In this document: one piece after another, positions 25,154 to 34,539 of the stretch
How the letters are laid out: every line of letters starts with the position of its first letter
How positions within the stretch are numbered: the stretch's first letter is position 1
Source of the DNA: Glaciihabitans tibetensis
GTDB lineage: Bacteria > Actinomycetota > Actinomycetes > Actinomycetales > Microbacteriaceae
Direction of reading: 5' to 3'
NCBI RefSeq assembly: GCF_003003265.1
Contig: NZ_PVTL01000001.1
Location: forward strand, 372,001 to 436,000
DNA: 64,000 bases
The notes under the pieces: generated by a model
The model's database searches: none
What the model was told of the DNA's origin: nothing
What the model saw: the letters and a program-made list of their open reading frames with translations, nothing else
Program-made: the position numbers and the translations under genes

Positions 25154-26119
25154 ATGACGCCCGCACGCCGCCCCGCGCCCAAGCGACCGGCAGCCGGATC
25201 GCGGGCCGCTGGGGCTAAGCGCACCGCTCCCTCCAGCGGGAAGAGCACCGCTCCCTCCAGCGGGAAGCGCACCGCTCCCTCCAGCGGGAAGCGCCGCGCG
25301 ACGGTATCTGCTGCGACCCAACCGTCCGCGCGTGGCCCGCGTCGATCTGCGCGGGTGTTCTCGGTCGCCATGAGCCTGATTCCGGTCGTCGGATTGCTAG
25401 GTGCGGTGGTCTGGATTGCACAGATCAGTTCGGTACGGGACGATCTCGGCGGCAGCGATTTTTCGACCACGCCCACCACGGACGTGCTGACCGACAATCC
25501 CATCTCGTCGCCCGGCACGGTGACCGCCCCCGCGGGCCAGCCCGCTGGCGCGACGGGGCTCGCGGAGAGTGTGGACGGCGCGTGGCTCGACACCGTCGCG
25601 GCATCCACCTCAATCCCGCGTCGGGCTCTCGCGGCCTACGCGGGCGCCTCGTTGCAACTGGCGCAGGAGAACCCGGCCTGCAATCTCGGTTGGACCACGC
25701 TCGCCGGCATCGGCCAGATAGAGTCCGGCCACGCCAGTCACGGAGGTGCCTCGCTGCAGGGCGACGGCTCGACGGATCTGCCGATTCGAGGCCCTGCTCT
25801 CGATGGTGTGAGGTTCATGGCGATCGCCGATACCGACGGGGGAGCATGGGACGGCGACAGCCAGTGGGACCGCGCGGTGGGTCCGTTGCAGTTCGTCCCG
25901 GGAACGTGGAGTACCTGGGGCGCCGACGGCAATGGCGATGGAGCGTCTGACCCAAACCAGATCGACGATGCCGTGTTGGCTGCCGGCCGCTACCTCTGCC
26001 ACTCCGGCGACCTGTCGTCGGTGGAGGGGTGGCGGGCGGGAATCTTCTCCTACAACCACGACGACGCCTACGTCGACTCGGTGGCTGCCGCCGCCAATGG
26101 ATACGCCCGCCTGAGCTGA
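25154..26119 (+). CDS. Membrane-anchored lytic murein transglycosylase (SLT/MltB-like)
   Basis: This 321-residue cell-wall enzyme has a cytoplasmic basic tail of about 65 residues and one membrane helix (FSVAMSLIPVVGLLGAVVWI). A Thr/Pro/Ser-rich spacer follows, then a lysozyme-like domain from about residue 155. The catalytic Glu lies in LAGIGQIESGHASHGG, followed by WDRAVGPLQFVPGTWSTWG, DGNGDGASDPNQIDDAVLAA and YNHDDAYV. It would cleave peptidoglycan at the outer face of the membrane. The tail holds three TAPSSGK repeats encoded by a 24-bp tandem repeat. I start at ATG 25154; a TTG at 25145 is the alternative. It is divergent from the K+ transporter genes. Confidence 0.88.
   Translation: MTPARRPAPKRPAAGSRAAGAKRTAPSSGKSTAPSSGKRTAPSSGKRRATVSAATQPSARGPRRSARVFSVAMSLIPVVGLLGAVVWIAQISSVRDDLGGSDFSTTPTTDVLTDNPISSPGTVTAPAGQPAGATGLAESVDGAWLDTVAASTSIPRRALAAYAGASLQLAQENPACNLGWTTLAGIGQIESGHASHGGASLQGDGSTDLPIRGPALDGVRFMAIADTDGGAWDGDSQWDRAVGPLQFVPGTWSTWGADGNGDGASDPNQIDDAVLAAGRYLCHSGDLSSVEGWRAGIFSYNHDDAYVDSVAAAANGYARLS
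25220..25291 (+). repeat. 24-bp in-frame tandem repeat, three units
   Basis: Three 24-bp units encode RTAPSSGK, STAPSSGK and RTAPSSGK in the cytoplasmic tail of the transglycosylase. The units differ only in their first codon. Confidence 0.95.
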
Positions 26120-26260
26120 CCAGACCGCGCCGGGCGATTCGCGGCGTCGGAACCACGAGGCCGCGAGGATCCTGAGATAATTGTTTAGGGTTTCGGGCGG
26201 GACGATCGCCACCCGTACGACGCGCCCGGTTGATGTGCGCATGAAGAGGAATGGCATTTC

Positions 26261-27193
26261 ATGTCCGAGGCACACCAGGACGTCGATGGACGTAGGAGGC
26301 ACTACTCGCAGTTCTACGGACTGACGGATCTGCCCACGGGAGGATACGGGGTAGTGGCCGGCAACTGCCAGGCCGAGAGCCTGCGCATCTTCTTGGAAGG
26401 CGGCGACATGCCGTGGGTGCGGATGCCAGCGATCCACGAACTGGTTGCCGACGACATCCACCGTTTGACCATCGTGTTGGGGCAGGCCGCGGTGCTGGTT
26501 TCCCAGCCGATTCAGGACAACTACCGGGGGTTGCCGATCGGCACACGGAATCTTGTGGCGGCGTTGCGCCCGGCTGCCCAGACCGTCACCGTGCCGATCA
26601 TCCGTTTCGCCGGCCTGTATCCGGCGCAGGTTCTCATCCGCCCCCCTGTCAACCCTTCGCTCTCTCCGCCGATCGTCGCGTACCACGACCTGCGCACGCT
26701 CGCCGAGGCTGCCGACCGGCTTCACGGGCTCTCGACACCCGTGCGGCCGATCACCGTGGCTTCTGTTCGCGCGGTCGGGGACCGTTCGCTGCAGGAGCTG
26801 CGCTCTCGCGAAGCCCGGCATGACACGGTGGTGGTGTCCGACCTGTTCGAACGCCCCAGCTTCGGACAGATGCGCACCATCAATCACCCCGGTAACCCCG
26901 TCTGGACGGACCTAGCTGCTCGGGTCCGCAGCGCACTCGGCCACGAGCCGCACACGGTTGACCCGGGGCGGGAGGTGCTCAACAACGTGCACGCGCCGCG
27001 ACTGCCGGAAGTGGCTGAGGCCTACGATCTGGCCGCGCCGTCCACCCCGCATTGGGTCGTCGATGAGGTGGATGTCGCAGACGAGGTCGTGCGCGACGCG
27101 CACCTCCGCTGGTACGAGAAACACCCGGAGGTCATCGACGCCGGAATCCTCCGTCATCGTGGGGCGCTGGAGTCGATGGGGTTCACCCGATGA
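26261..27193 (+). CDS. WcbI-family polysaccharide biosynthesis protein (putative acetyltransferase)
   Basis: This 310-residue protein shows the family hallmark GNCQAESLRIFL (34-45) near the N-terminus, and the SQPIQDNYRGLPIGTR segment. WcbI proteins are needed for some capsules and are proposed to bind acetyl-CoA, but the reaction is not established. The ATG at 26261 has AGAGGAA upstream. It is the first gene of a three-gene cluster with overlapping glycosyltransferases, which supports a role in modifying a surface glycan. Confidence 0.8.
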   Translation: MSEAHQDVDGRRRHYSQFYGLTDLPTGGYGVVAGNCQAESLRIFLEGGDMPWVRMPAIHELVADDIHRLTIVLGQAAVLVSQPIQDNYRGLPIGTRNLVAALRPAAQTVTVPIIRFAGLYPAQVLIRPPVNPSLSPPIVAYHDLRTLAEAADRLHGLSTPVRPITVASVRAVGDRSLQELRSREARHDTVVVSDLFERPSFGQMRTINHPGNPVWTDLAARVRSALGHEPHTVDPGREVLNNVHAPRLPEVAEAYDLAAPSTPHWVVDEVDVADEVVRDAHLRWYEKHPEVIDAGILRHRGALESMGFTR

Positions 27194-28170
27194 CGACGCT
27201 GCCCTGGTGGGGTGAGGTCGGTGACAAGAACCACGGCGTAGCGCGCTACTCGACCCAGCTCGCTTTCCATCTTGCGCGCGCGGTGGGCATGGACCGCACC
27301 ATCGGGATCGACGCGGTTTCGGAGTCGGGAGTGGAACGCGTGCACGTGCACTTCACTGACCGCCTCTGGGCTACATCGCCGGAGCGGGCGGCGGAGCGGT
27401 TCGAGCGGCTCGCAGCAACCACCGCGGTGACCGTAACGCTCCACGACATCCCCCAAGCGTCTGACGGGCCGGTGAACCAGAGGCGACGGGCGGACTCTTA
27501 CCAGCGGGTGATAGCCGCAGCCGCAGGGATGTCCTGCAACAGCGAGCACGAGGCATCCCTGCTCGCAGACCTTACCGACACCGCACCCGAGGTGATCCCG
27601 CTCCCCGTCGACATGCAGCCCTTGTCGCTTCGCGCGGATCTGCTCGACGGTGACGTAGCGATCGTCGGATACTTCTACCCCGGTAAAGGGCACGCGGAGG
27701 CGGTGGATGCCGTAGCCCAACTTGGCCGTGCGTCCACTGGCGTGACGGCGCTCGGGACAGCCTCCGCCGGTCACGAGGCCGACCTCACTGATCTCATCGC
27801 CCGTGCCCGCGCACTCGGCGTGGAATTTACGGCCACCGGATTTCTCAGCGACGAGGCGCTCCTGAGCGCCTGCCGGTCAGCGAGCGTGCCGCTGGCGGCC
27901 CACCAGCACGTCTCGGCATCAGGATCACTGGCGACCTGGATCTCCGCCGGCCGCAAACCGCTCATTCCCAACACGCGGTATTCCCGCGAGATGCTCACCC
28001 TTCGACCCGGCACCGCGACCCTATACGAGCCGCCGCTGCTGAGCGCCGCGATCGACGCAGCGCTGGACGATCCGGAATCCACCTGGCTGGCCAGCGACGC
28101 GGTAACCGGCCCCGACAGTGCCGCGACCGCACGCCGCTACCTCGCCTGGTGGGAGACCGTCGTATGGTGA
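27190..28170 (+). CDS. Glycosyltransferase, GT4-like (surface glycan cluster)
   Basis: This 326-residue protein starts by overlapping the WcbI gene by 4 nt. Residues 1-110 resemble a short GT-B acceptor domain (NHGVARYSTQLAFHLARAVG, TLHDIP). The C-terminal half has DVAIVGYFYPGKGHAEAVDA, ALGVEFTATGFLSDEALLSA and ASGSLATWISAGRKPLIPNT, which match the donor-binding side of GT4 enzymes, although the classical E-x7-E is not clear. It is likely to transfer a sugar to the glycan made by its neighbours. Confidence 0.75.
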   Translation: MTTLPWWGEVGDKNHGVARYSTQLAFHLARAVGMDRTIGIDAVSESGVERVHVHFTDRLWATSPERAAERFERLAATTAVTVTLHDIPQASDGPVNQRRRADSYQRVIAAAAGMSCNSEHEASLLADLTDTAPEVIPLPVDMQPLSLRADLLDGDVAIVGYFYPGKGHAEAVDAVAQLGRASTGVTALGTASAGHEADLTDLIARARALGVEFTATGFLSDEALLSACRSASVPLAAHQHVSASGSLATWISAGRKPLIPNTRYSREMLTLRPGTATLYEPPLLSAAIDAALDDPESTWLASDAVTGPDSAATARRYLAWWETVVW

Positions 28171-29489
28171 CGGGCCAGCCCCTCGTCGGTAACCGCTGGG
28201 ACACCCTCGATGGCCAGTGGCCGCGCGAACTGCCGACGGTGTCTGTGGTGATCATTCACTATGACCAGCAGCGGCAGCTTGACCGCACCCTGGCCTCACT
28301 GGCCGTGCAGGACTACCCGCGCGACCTGATTGAAATCATCGTGGTGGATGACGGAACTCTGCTGGTTCCGACCGTACCGGCGGGGGTGCGGCTGGTACGG
28401 CAGGAGGACCGCGGATTCCGCGCGGCGGCCGCCCGCAACCTGGGCGCGCGTCAGTCGAGCGGCGCCATCATCTGCTTCCTCGACGCGGACACCGCCCCAG
28501 AGCCGCAGTACGTGCGGGAGAGTACCCGACTTCCCGCGCTTGCGCCCGATGTCGTCACTGTCGGTCACCGTCGGCACGCCGACTTCAGCTCCAGCGAAGC
28601 GCCCGATGTCTCTGACGCGGCGAAGTGGGCACTTCCTTCTCCGCAATGGCTCGACGATGCCTACCGCGGCAGTCGGAACTTGCTCGACTCAGACAACCGC
28701 TCGTATCGCTACATCATCAGCGCCGTCCTCACCTGCAGCAGGGCACTGTTCGAGGAGACGGGTGGGTTCGACGAGACCTTCCAGGACTATGGAGGAGAGG
28801 ACTGGGAGTGGGCGCACCGCGCCTGGCTCGCTGGGGGCCTTCTCGCGCACGTGCCGACCGCCGTCGCGTGGCACGACGGCCCCGACTGGGGAAGCCGGGA
28901 ACTCGATGATCCCGACAAGCGCGCCGCGAAGAACAACGAGATGCTCGTGCTATCGCGCGCGATCCCTCTCACGGGCTCCCGGGGTCGGGCAGTGCGCGGT
29001 CCCATCGCCGATGTGGTGGCGGTACTCGACTCAGCGCCCTCCGCTGCCGCTGCATTCATCTGTGTCGACTCGATCCTCGCGGTGCTGCCGCACGCAACGT
29101 GCGTCGTCCCACCCGAGTACGGAACCGTATTCGCGTTCGACGACCGTGTGCTCGAGACGGGGACACCACGGGCGAACGAGGTAGCCAACAAGGCACGAGT
29201 GGTCATCACTCTTGAGGCGGCGGTGAGAGTGGACAGCCTTCAGGTCGACGCTTCTGTATCCACGTCGGATCTGCTGTCCGCGGTGGAGCGGGTGGGGAGC
29301 GGGAGCGAAGGAGCGATCGTCTACGAAAACGCGGGCGCGTCGATAACGATCCAGGCGAGCCGTGCCGTCGCCCGGGGTGCCCGGTGGGGTCGGGATGACC
29401 TGTTTACGACATCCGCCATTGATGCCCCGTGGTTGACGTCTCTTGAGAACGAACCTCGTCTCGGTCCCTATCTGGGCGGATGGGGCTAA
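28164..29489 (+). CDS. Glycosyltransferase family 2 (GT-A fold) with galactosyltransferase-type C-domain
   Basis: This 441-residue protein has the GT2 core: VSVVIIHYDQQRQLDRTLAS, IIVVDDG (about 58-64) and DADTAP (107-112). An acceptor-binding motif GGFDETFQDYGGEDWEWAHR follows, typical of the C-terminal domain of chondroitin polymerase-like and galactosyltransferase enzymes. It is followed by an extra 170-residue region of unknown role. The ATG at 28164 overlaps the preceding gene by 7 nt. Together with WcbI and GT4 it forms a compact surface-polysaccharide unit. Confidence 0.86.
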   Translation: MVTGQPLVGNRWDTLDGQWPRELPTVSVVIIHYDQQRQLDRTLASLAVQDYPRDLIEIIVVDDGTLLVPTVPAGVRLVRQEDRGFRAAAARNLGARQSSGAIICFLDADTAPEPQYVRESTRLPALAPDVVTVGHRRHADFSSSEAPDVSDAAKWALPSPQWLDDAYRGSRNLLDSDNRSYRYIISAVLTCSRALFEETGGFDETFQDYGGEDWEWAHRAWLAGGLLAHVPTAVAWHDGPDWGSRELDDPDKRAAKNNEMLVLSRAIPLTGSRGRAVRGPIADVVAVLDSAPSAAAAFICVDSILAVLPHATCVVPPEYGTVFAFDDRVLETGTPRANEVANKARVVITLEAAVRVDSLQVDASVSTSDLLSAVERVGSGSEGAIVYENAGASITIQASRAVARGARWGRDDLFTTSAIDAPWLTSLENEPRLGPYLGGWG

Positions 29490-29645
29490 GCAGAACGCTC
29501 TAAACGCGAGCTGCCTGCCGGTAAGCGTGGAGCCGCCGCGATGTGTTCCATTCGCCGCCGCAACCCCTTGCCCCGCGGCACCGCGTGAAATGAGGTTAAG
29601 TACCGCGGAAAAAGTCGTGGTCGCGACGGCGGCGAAGGGAGCGGC

Positions 29646-30347
29646 ATGGATGAGCACATGGCGGGTGTGCCCACGAAAGACGCGCACCCCGGTGTGTCCG
29701 TCAAAATGCAGCCGCAAACCGGCCCACCGGCGCCTGCCGATCCACCCGCCCCGATGCCGAGCGAACGGCGGGCCCGGAGAGAAGGCGCTCGCGTTCCAGG
29801 ACGTCAGCGGGCGGAGTGGGGCGGCACCCTGTTGGGTGCCGCGTGTCTCGGCTGGCTTGCCGCCGCGGGCGCCTCGATTTTCATGACAGACTTCGTCGTC
29901 GCCGCAGGAACCGCCGTGCGAATAGGAACGGCCACCGCGGTTACCACCCCGGGCGGCATCGGCGAGCTGACCACCAACGGACCGATGGGGATCACGGGCG
30001 CCGTGTCCCTATTCGGCATACATTTCCTCGCCTACTGCATGGGCGGCTACGTCGCCGGGAGAATATCCCGGTTCAGCGGCGCAACCCAGGGTTTCCTGGT
30101 CTGGGTGGTTTCGCTTGTCGTGGCTGTGCTTATCGCTGCCCTGACGACCACTGCCGGCGGCCAGTACAACGTGCTCGCCGAGCTCAGCGTTTTTCCCCGG
30201 CTACCCGTCGGCGAGGGGGTGCTTTCGCCAGCCACCGCGATCACGGTGGTGCTCGTCACCATCGTGAGTCTCGTGGGTGCGGTCATCGGGGGAGCGCTCG
30301 GTAACGAGTTCTACCGCCGTGCCGCTCGCCGCGGCGTTCAGTACTGA
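29646..30347 (+). CDS. Hypothetical membrane protein (four helices)
   Basis: This 233-residue protein has a 55-residue Pro/Ala/Arg-rich cytoplasmic N-terminus and then four helices: TLLGAACLGWLAAAGASIFM, a Gly/Ala-rich AVSLFGIHFLAYCMGGYVAG, GFLVWVVSLVVAVLIAALTT and ITVVLVTIVSLVGAVIGGAL. I recognise no family. The start at ATG 29646 is a guess, since upstream codons are in frame for some distance. It follows the glycan cluster by 156 bp and its stop lies within the first unit of a 26-bp repeat. Confidence 0.7.
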   Translation: MDEHMAGVPTKDAHPGVSVKMQPQTGPPAPADPPAPMPSERRARREGARVPGRQRAEWGGTLLGAACLGWLAAAGASIFMTDFVVAAGTAVRIGTATAVTTPGGIGELTTNGPMGITGAVSLFGIHFLAYCMGGYVAGRISRFSGATQGFLVWVVSLVVAVLIAALTTTAGGQYNVLAELSVFPRLPVGEGVLSPATAITVVLVTIVSLVGAVIGGALGNEFYRRAARRGVQY

Positions 30348-30410
30348 GCCAGCACCGCGGCGTTCGGTGCTGAGCCAGCACCGCGGCGTTCAGTGCTGAG
30401 CCAGCGCTGC
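30333..30410. repeat. 26-bp tandem repeat, three units
   Basis: Three near-identical units of the form CGCGGCGTTCAGT-CTGAGCCAGCAC run from the end of the membrane-protein gene into the gap before the convergent GH3 gene. The TGA stop of that gene is in the first unit. Confidence 0.85.
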
Positions 30411-30429
30411 ACCGCCGCGGCTGCCGTGG

Positions 30430-32790
30430 CTAGCTGCGTGTGAATTGTGCGTGCAGGCGCCTCGTGTGGTCGACAGTGCGGGTCGCCCCGACGAAGGTGA
30501 CGGAGCGGGTGAGGCGGATGTCGGCGCTCGACGCCCCGATCCCCAGCACAATCTCTCCTGCCTCCACGATGCGCTGTCCCTTGCGCGACGTGAACGACGC
30601 AACATCGGTCGGCACCTCGACCGTGAGCAGCACTGCCTCGCCCGCGGCAAGTTCGACGCGGTGGTAACCCACGAGCCTCTGCACCGGGCGCACCACAGAC
30701 GCCACCGGATCGTGCAGGTACAGCTGAACAACCTCAACCCCGAAGCGTCCGCTGGTATTGCGCACTGTCAGCTGGATCGTGACGACCCCGTCGGTGGCGA
30801 CCGTGGCGGCTGCCCTGTCCGCGGCGGCGCCGTCCTCGACCGCGCTGTACTCAAACGTGCTGTACCCGATGCCGTGCCCGAACGCGAACGCCGCAGTCGG
30901 GTCGATGTTGGATACACCCGTGGCACGGGCGAGGGGAGCGGCGAGGTAGCTCGAGGGCTGGGCGCCCGGGTGGGATGGAACGCTCACGGGTAGTCGGCCC
31001 GACGGGTTGACCCGTCCGCTCAGCACGCCCGCGATTGCTGGTGTGCCCTCCTCGCCCGGGAAGAAGGTCTGCACGATGGCCGCAGCCTCCGTGGTGGCCC
31101 GGCCGAGCGCGTAGGGCCGACCGGAGAGCAGCGTCACCACTGTCGGAGTTCCGGCTGCGAGGATCGCGTCGAGAAGCTCTTGCTGCGATCCCGGAAGCTG
31201 CAGGGAGGGCGCGTCGCAGCCCTCACCACTGGTGCCGCGGCCAAAGAGGCCGGCGCGGTCCCCGAGCACAACGATGACCACGTCCGCGTCGGCCGCGATC
31301 GCTACCGCGTCCGCGAAGCCCTCCGTCTCGCCCCCGTCAACGCTCGTGCCCGCCGCGTACACAACCTCGCTGTCGCCGAACTCGGCGGAAAGCGAAGCGA
31401 GAAGGGTGGGCAGCTTGAGCCCGAGAGGAATCTCCGGGTGCTGCACGCCGACGTGCGCGGGGAAGGAATAGCAGCCGAGGACGGCCATGGGGTTGTCGGC
31501 GTTGGGGCCGACCACGGCGATGCGGCGCGGGCGCTGCAGGGGGAGGGTGCCGTCGTTCGACAGCAAAATCACCGACTGCTCGGCGAGGGCGCGGGCGACT
31601 GCACGGTTGGCGTCGCTGTCGAGATCCACCGTGCCGCGGAGCGCTTCGGCGTCGTGCAGGTCTGCCCCCTCCAGGGCCGACGGAACGGCAGACCAGTCCG
31701 CGTCGAGCAAGCCCAGCTCCGCTTTCTGCGAGAGAACGCGCGTCAGGGCCCGGTCGATGACCGATTCGTCGAGGCGACCGTCTGCGATCGCCTCGAGCAG
31801 AGGCTCCCCGAAGGTTTTCACTGTCGGAAGCTCGACGTCGACGCCCGCGGTGAGGGCAGCGGCCGCAGCATCCGCCCAGGTCCCGGCAATGCCGTGCAGT
31901 GATCGCAAGAACGCAATGCCAAAGTAATCGGCGACAACGGTGCCCGTGAACCCCCATGTGTCGCGCAACAGGGTGGTGAGGAGGCTCTCGTCTGCAGCGG
32001 AGGGGACACCGTCGATGTCGGTGTAGGCGTGCATCACCGACCGGGCACCGCCCTCGCGGATAGCCATCTCGAAAGGCGGAAGCAGCACATCCGCCAGCTC
32101 CCGCGCGCCGACCGACACCGGTGCGAGGTTGCGTCCCGCCTTCGAAGCCGAGTACCCCACGAAATGTTTGAGCGTCGCGACGATCCCGGCGGCCTCCAGC
32201 CCCCGAACGTAGGCGGTTGCGACCGTTCCCACGAGGTACGGGTCCTCGCCAATGGTTTCCTCCACCCGACCCCAGCGGGCGTCGCGAACCACGTCGAGCA
32301 CGGGCGCGAGGCCTTGGTGTACGCCGACCGCGCGCATATCTGCGCCAATGCGGTTGGCCATCGATTCGACCAGGGCGGGGTTGAAGGTCGCGCCCCACGA
32401 CAGCGGAACCGGGTAGGCGGTCGCACCCCAGGCGGCAAACCCGGCGAGGCACTCCTCGTGCGCCACCGCGGGAATTCCGAACCGATTCGCCGCGACGATT
32501 CGCTGCTGGGTCCGCAGCAAGGACAACGCGCCGAGCGCGGCATCGACGGGTGCGCTGCCGAACGGACGGGTCAGCTGGCCGAGACCCTTCGGAAGGAGCA
32601 GATCCAGATCGATCTGCTCGTCCATGTCGTGCTGGTAGGGAGCGACTTCTTCACCGTCGCTGTCGGCGCCGACCCAGACGCCGTACAGCTGGGCGACCTT
32701 CTCCTCCAGGGTGAGGACGTCGATCAATGCTGCGACGCGGGCTGCGATCGGCAGGGCGGTGTTGTGCCAGGGACGGGTGTCGGATGACAT
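30430..32790 (-). CDS. Glycoside hydrolase family 3 (beta-glucosidase/beta-xylosidase type)
   Basis: This 786-residue enzyme hydrolyses terminal beta-linked glycosides. The N-terminal TIM barrel has the substrate-binding KHF motif (Lys208-His209 in TLKHFVGYS) and the catalytic nucleophile Asp288 in GFTGTVVADYFG. The second domain contains a GDRAGLFGRGTSGEGCD loop, and a fibronectin III-like C-terminal domain (VEVVQLYLHDPVASVVRPVQ) ends the protein. It has no signal peptide, so it acts on imported oligosaccharides. It is the last gene of the LacI-controlled importer operon; SD GGGAGG lies before the ATG. Confidence 0.94.
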   Translation of the reverse strand: MSSDTRPWHNTALPIAARVAALIDVLTLEEKVAQLYGVWVGADSDGEEVAPYQHDMDEQIDLDLLLPKGLGQLTRPFGSAPVDAALGALSLLRTQQRIVAANRFGIPAVAHEECLAGFAAWGATAYPVPLSWGATFNPALVESMANRIGADMRAVGVHQGLAPVLDVVRDARWGRVEETIGEDPYLVGTVATAYVRGLEAAGIVATLKHFVGYSASKAGRNLAPVSVGARELADVLLPPFEMAIREGGARSVMHAYTDIDGVPSAADESLLTTLLRDTWGFTGTVVADYFGIAFLRSLHGIAGTWADAAAAALTAGVDVELPTVKTFGEPLLEAIADGRLDESVIDRALTRVLSQKAELGLLDADWSAVPSALEGADLHDAEALRGTVDLDSDANRAVARALAEQSVILLSNDGTLPLQRPRRIAVVGPNADNPMAVLGCYSFPAHVGVQHPEIPLGLKLPTLLASLSAEFGDSEVVYAAGTSVDGGETEGFADAVAIAADADVVIVVLGDRAGLFGRGTSGEGCDAPSLQLPGSQQELLDAILAAGTPTVVTLLSGRPYALGRATTEAAAIVQTFFPGEEGTPAIAGVLSGRVNPSGRLPVSVPSHPGAQPSSYLAAPLARATGVSNIDPTAAFAFGHGIGYSTFEYSAVEDGAAADRAAATVATDGVVTIQLTVRNTSGRFGVEVVQLYLHDPVASVVRPVQRLVGYHRVELAAGEAVLLTVEVPTDVASFTSRKGQRIVEAGEIVLGIGASSADIRLTRSVTFVGATRTVDHTRRLHAQFTRS

Positions 32791-32792
32791 GG

Positions 32793-33611
32793 CTACTTTC
32801 CTCCCATGCCCATGAGGCCCTGAACAAGGGTCCGACGGGCAAAAAGATAGACGAGGAGCACGGGCAGCATGGAGAGCATGACCGCCGCGAGCAGGGCGGG
32901 GACGTTGACCCCGTACTGGGTCTGAAAATTAAAGAGGCCGAGCGTGATCATTCGCGTCGATTCAGACTGGGTAAGGATGAGGGGGAACAGGAAGCCGTTC
33001 CACGCCTGCAGCGCCGAAAACACCACGATCGTCGAGATCCCGCCCTTGGACAGGGGGACGACCAGGCGGAAGAAGGTGCGCAGCGGTGAGGCGCCATCCA
33101 CGGCCATGGCCTCGTACAGCTCTGGGGTGATGTCGCGCATCGACCCGCTCAGGATCAGGGTGCACACCGGCAGCGCGAAGGCCGCGGTGGGCAGGATGAC
33201 TCCGAGCAGGTTGTCGTAGAGTCCGGCGCTGCTGATCAGGTAAAAGATCGGCACGATCACCGCGGTCGATGGAACAGCGAGGCCGAGAAGGAAGAGCTGG
33301 AATACGCCCCGGGTCATGCGGGACTGGCCACGCACGATCGCGTAACTCAGCGGGGGCACGAGCAGCAGCACGATTGCGATCACGCTGAACGTGACGACAA
33401 GGGTGTTGATGAAGTACAGACCGAATCCGCTGCGGAACGCGTTCGCGTAGTTGTCGAGCGTGAAGGTCGTGGGCAGCGCAAGCGGCCCGCCCGCGCTGTA
33501 CCCCTGCTGGGTCTGGAAGCTCGCCGAGACGAGCACGTAGACAGGGATCGCCACCACGAGCAGCCAGAGAGCGGAGCCGAAACCGGCGAAGTAGTTAGTG
33601 CGGGTTCTCAT
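32793..33611 (-). CDS. Sugar ABC transporter permease (MalG type)
   Basis: The 272-residue carbohydrate-uptake permease has the starting helix LWLLVVAIPVYVLVSASFQ and the EAA loop YEAMAVDGASPLRTFFRLVV. The C-terminus is FQTQYGVNVPALLAAVMLSM and RRTLVQGLMGMGGK, the canonical MalG ending. Its start overlaps the MalF-type stop by one base (TGATG). The carbohydrate is probably a beta-glycoside, given the GH3 gene that follows. Confidence 0.94.
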   Translation of the reverse strand: MRTRTNYFAGFGSALWLLVVAIPVYVLVSASFQTQQGYSAGGPLALPTTFTLDNYANAFRSGFGLYFINTLVVTFSVIAIVLLLVPPLSYAIVRGQSRMTRGVFQLFLLGLAVPSTAVIVPIFYLISSAGLYDNLLGVILPTAAFALPVCTLILSGSMRDITPELYEAMAVDGASPLRTFFRLVVPLSKGGISTIVVFSALQAWNGFLFPLILTQSESTRMITLGLFNFQTQYGVNVPALLAAVMLSMLPVLLVYLFARRTLVQGLMGMGGK

Positions 33612-34528
33612 CAGATTCCGTCCTGTGCGCTCTGCATCTTGCCGTACCCGGACACCCGCACCAGCACCAGCGAAATCGCGGTCGCCGCGAGCACGAGTAC
33701 CACGGCGATGGCGCTGGCCTGGCCGAAGTCAAACGCGCGGAATGCTTTCTGATACATGTAGAACGGTGTGACCGTCGTGTCGGTGCCGGGACCGCCGTTG
33801 GTGAGGATCAGCACCGTGTCAAACGCGGTTAGCCCACCGACGACCATCAGGATCACCGAAGTGACGATGCTGTTCTTAAGCTGCGGCAGCGTGACATTGA
33901 AAAATTGGCTCACGGTGCCTGCCCCGTCGATCTGGGCTGCCTGATAGAGGACCGGGGGGATGGCGCGGGCCGCACCCTGGAAGATGAGCGTGTAGAACGG
34001 GGTGAACTGCCACATCGCCACGAAGGTCAGAACGCCGATCGCACTGGACTGCTTGCCGAACAGGTTTCCGTCGCCAAACAGCCAGGGCAATTGCCCCGGG
34101 ATCCCAAAGTTCGGGTCGAGCAGCGCGCGCCACAGTACCGAGATCGCCGCTGAGGACAACAGCAGTGGAATGAAGTAGATCGCCGAAAGCACGGCGCGGT
34201 TTCTCTGGAACCCGGCGGCCCACACCCCGAGCAGGATGCTCAGGGGGATCTGGGTGATCAGCGCGAGCACCACAAACAACACGGTCAGCCCGAGGCTTTT
34301 GATCAGGATGGGGTCGTCGAAGATGGCGACCCAGTTGTCGAGGCCAGTGAATTTCGGGTCGCCCAGACCGCTCCACGTTGTGAAGGAGAGGACGACCACA
34401 AATACGAGGGGCACGAGGGCGAACAGCCCGAAGAACAGGGTGGCGGGTGCGGCCCAGACGAAGCCCGGGCGGCCCACGGAGGGGCCGCCCTTCAGTCTCG
34501 ACCGCCTGCGGGGAGCACGCGAATACAA
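33611..34528 (-). CDS. Sugar ABC transporter permease (MalF/UgpA type)
   Basis: The 305-residue permease shows the MalF-type first helix (ATLFFGLFALVPLVFVVVLS), the segment FTGLDNWVAIFDDPILIKSL and the EAA loop LYQAAQIDGAGTVSQFFNVT. It is translationally coupled to the MalG-type partner. A Lys/Arg-rich N-terminus is cytoplasmic. As with most such systems, no ATPase gene is encoded here, so a shared MsiK-type ATPase elsewhere must energise it. Confidence 0.94.
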   Translation of the reverse strand: MYSRAPRRRSRLKGGPSVGRPGFVWAAPATLFFGLFALVPLVFVVVLSFTTWSGLGDPKFTGLDNWVAIFDDPILIKSLGLTVLFVVLALITQIPLSILLGVWAAGFQRNRAVLSAIYFIPLLLSSAAISVLWRALLDPNFGIPGQLPWLFGDGNLFGKQSSAIGVLTFVAMWQFTPFYTLIFQGAARAIPPVLYQAAQIDGAGTVSQFFNVTLPQLKNSIVTSVILMVVGGLTAFDTVLILTNGGPGTDTTVTPFYMYQKAFRAFDFGQASAIAVVLVLAATAISLVLVRVSGYGKMQSAQDGI

Positions 34529-34539
34529 GATCCCGACCC

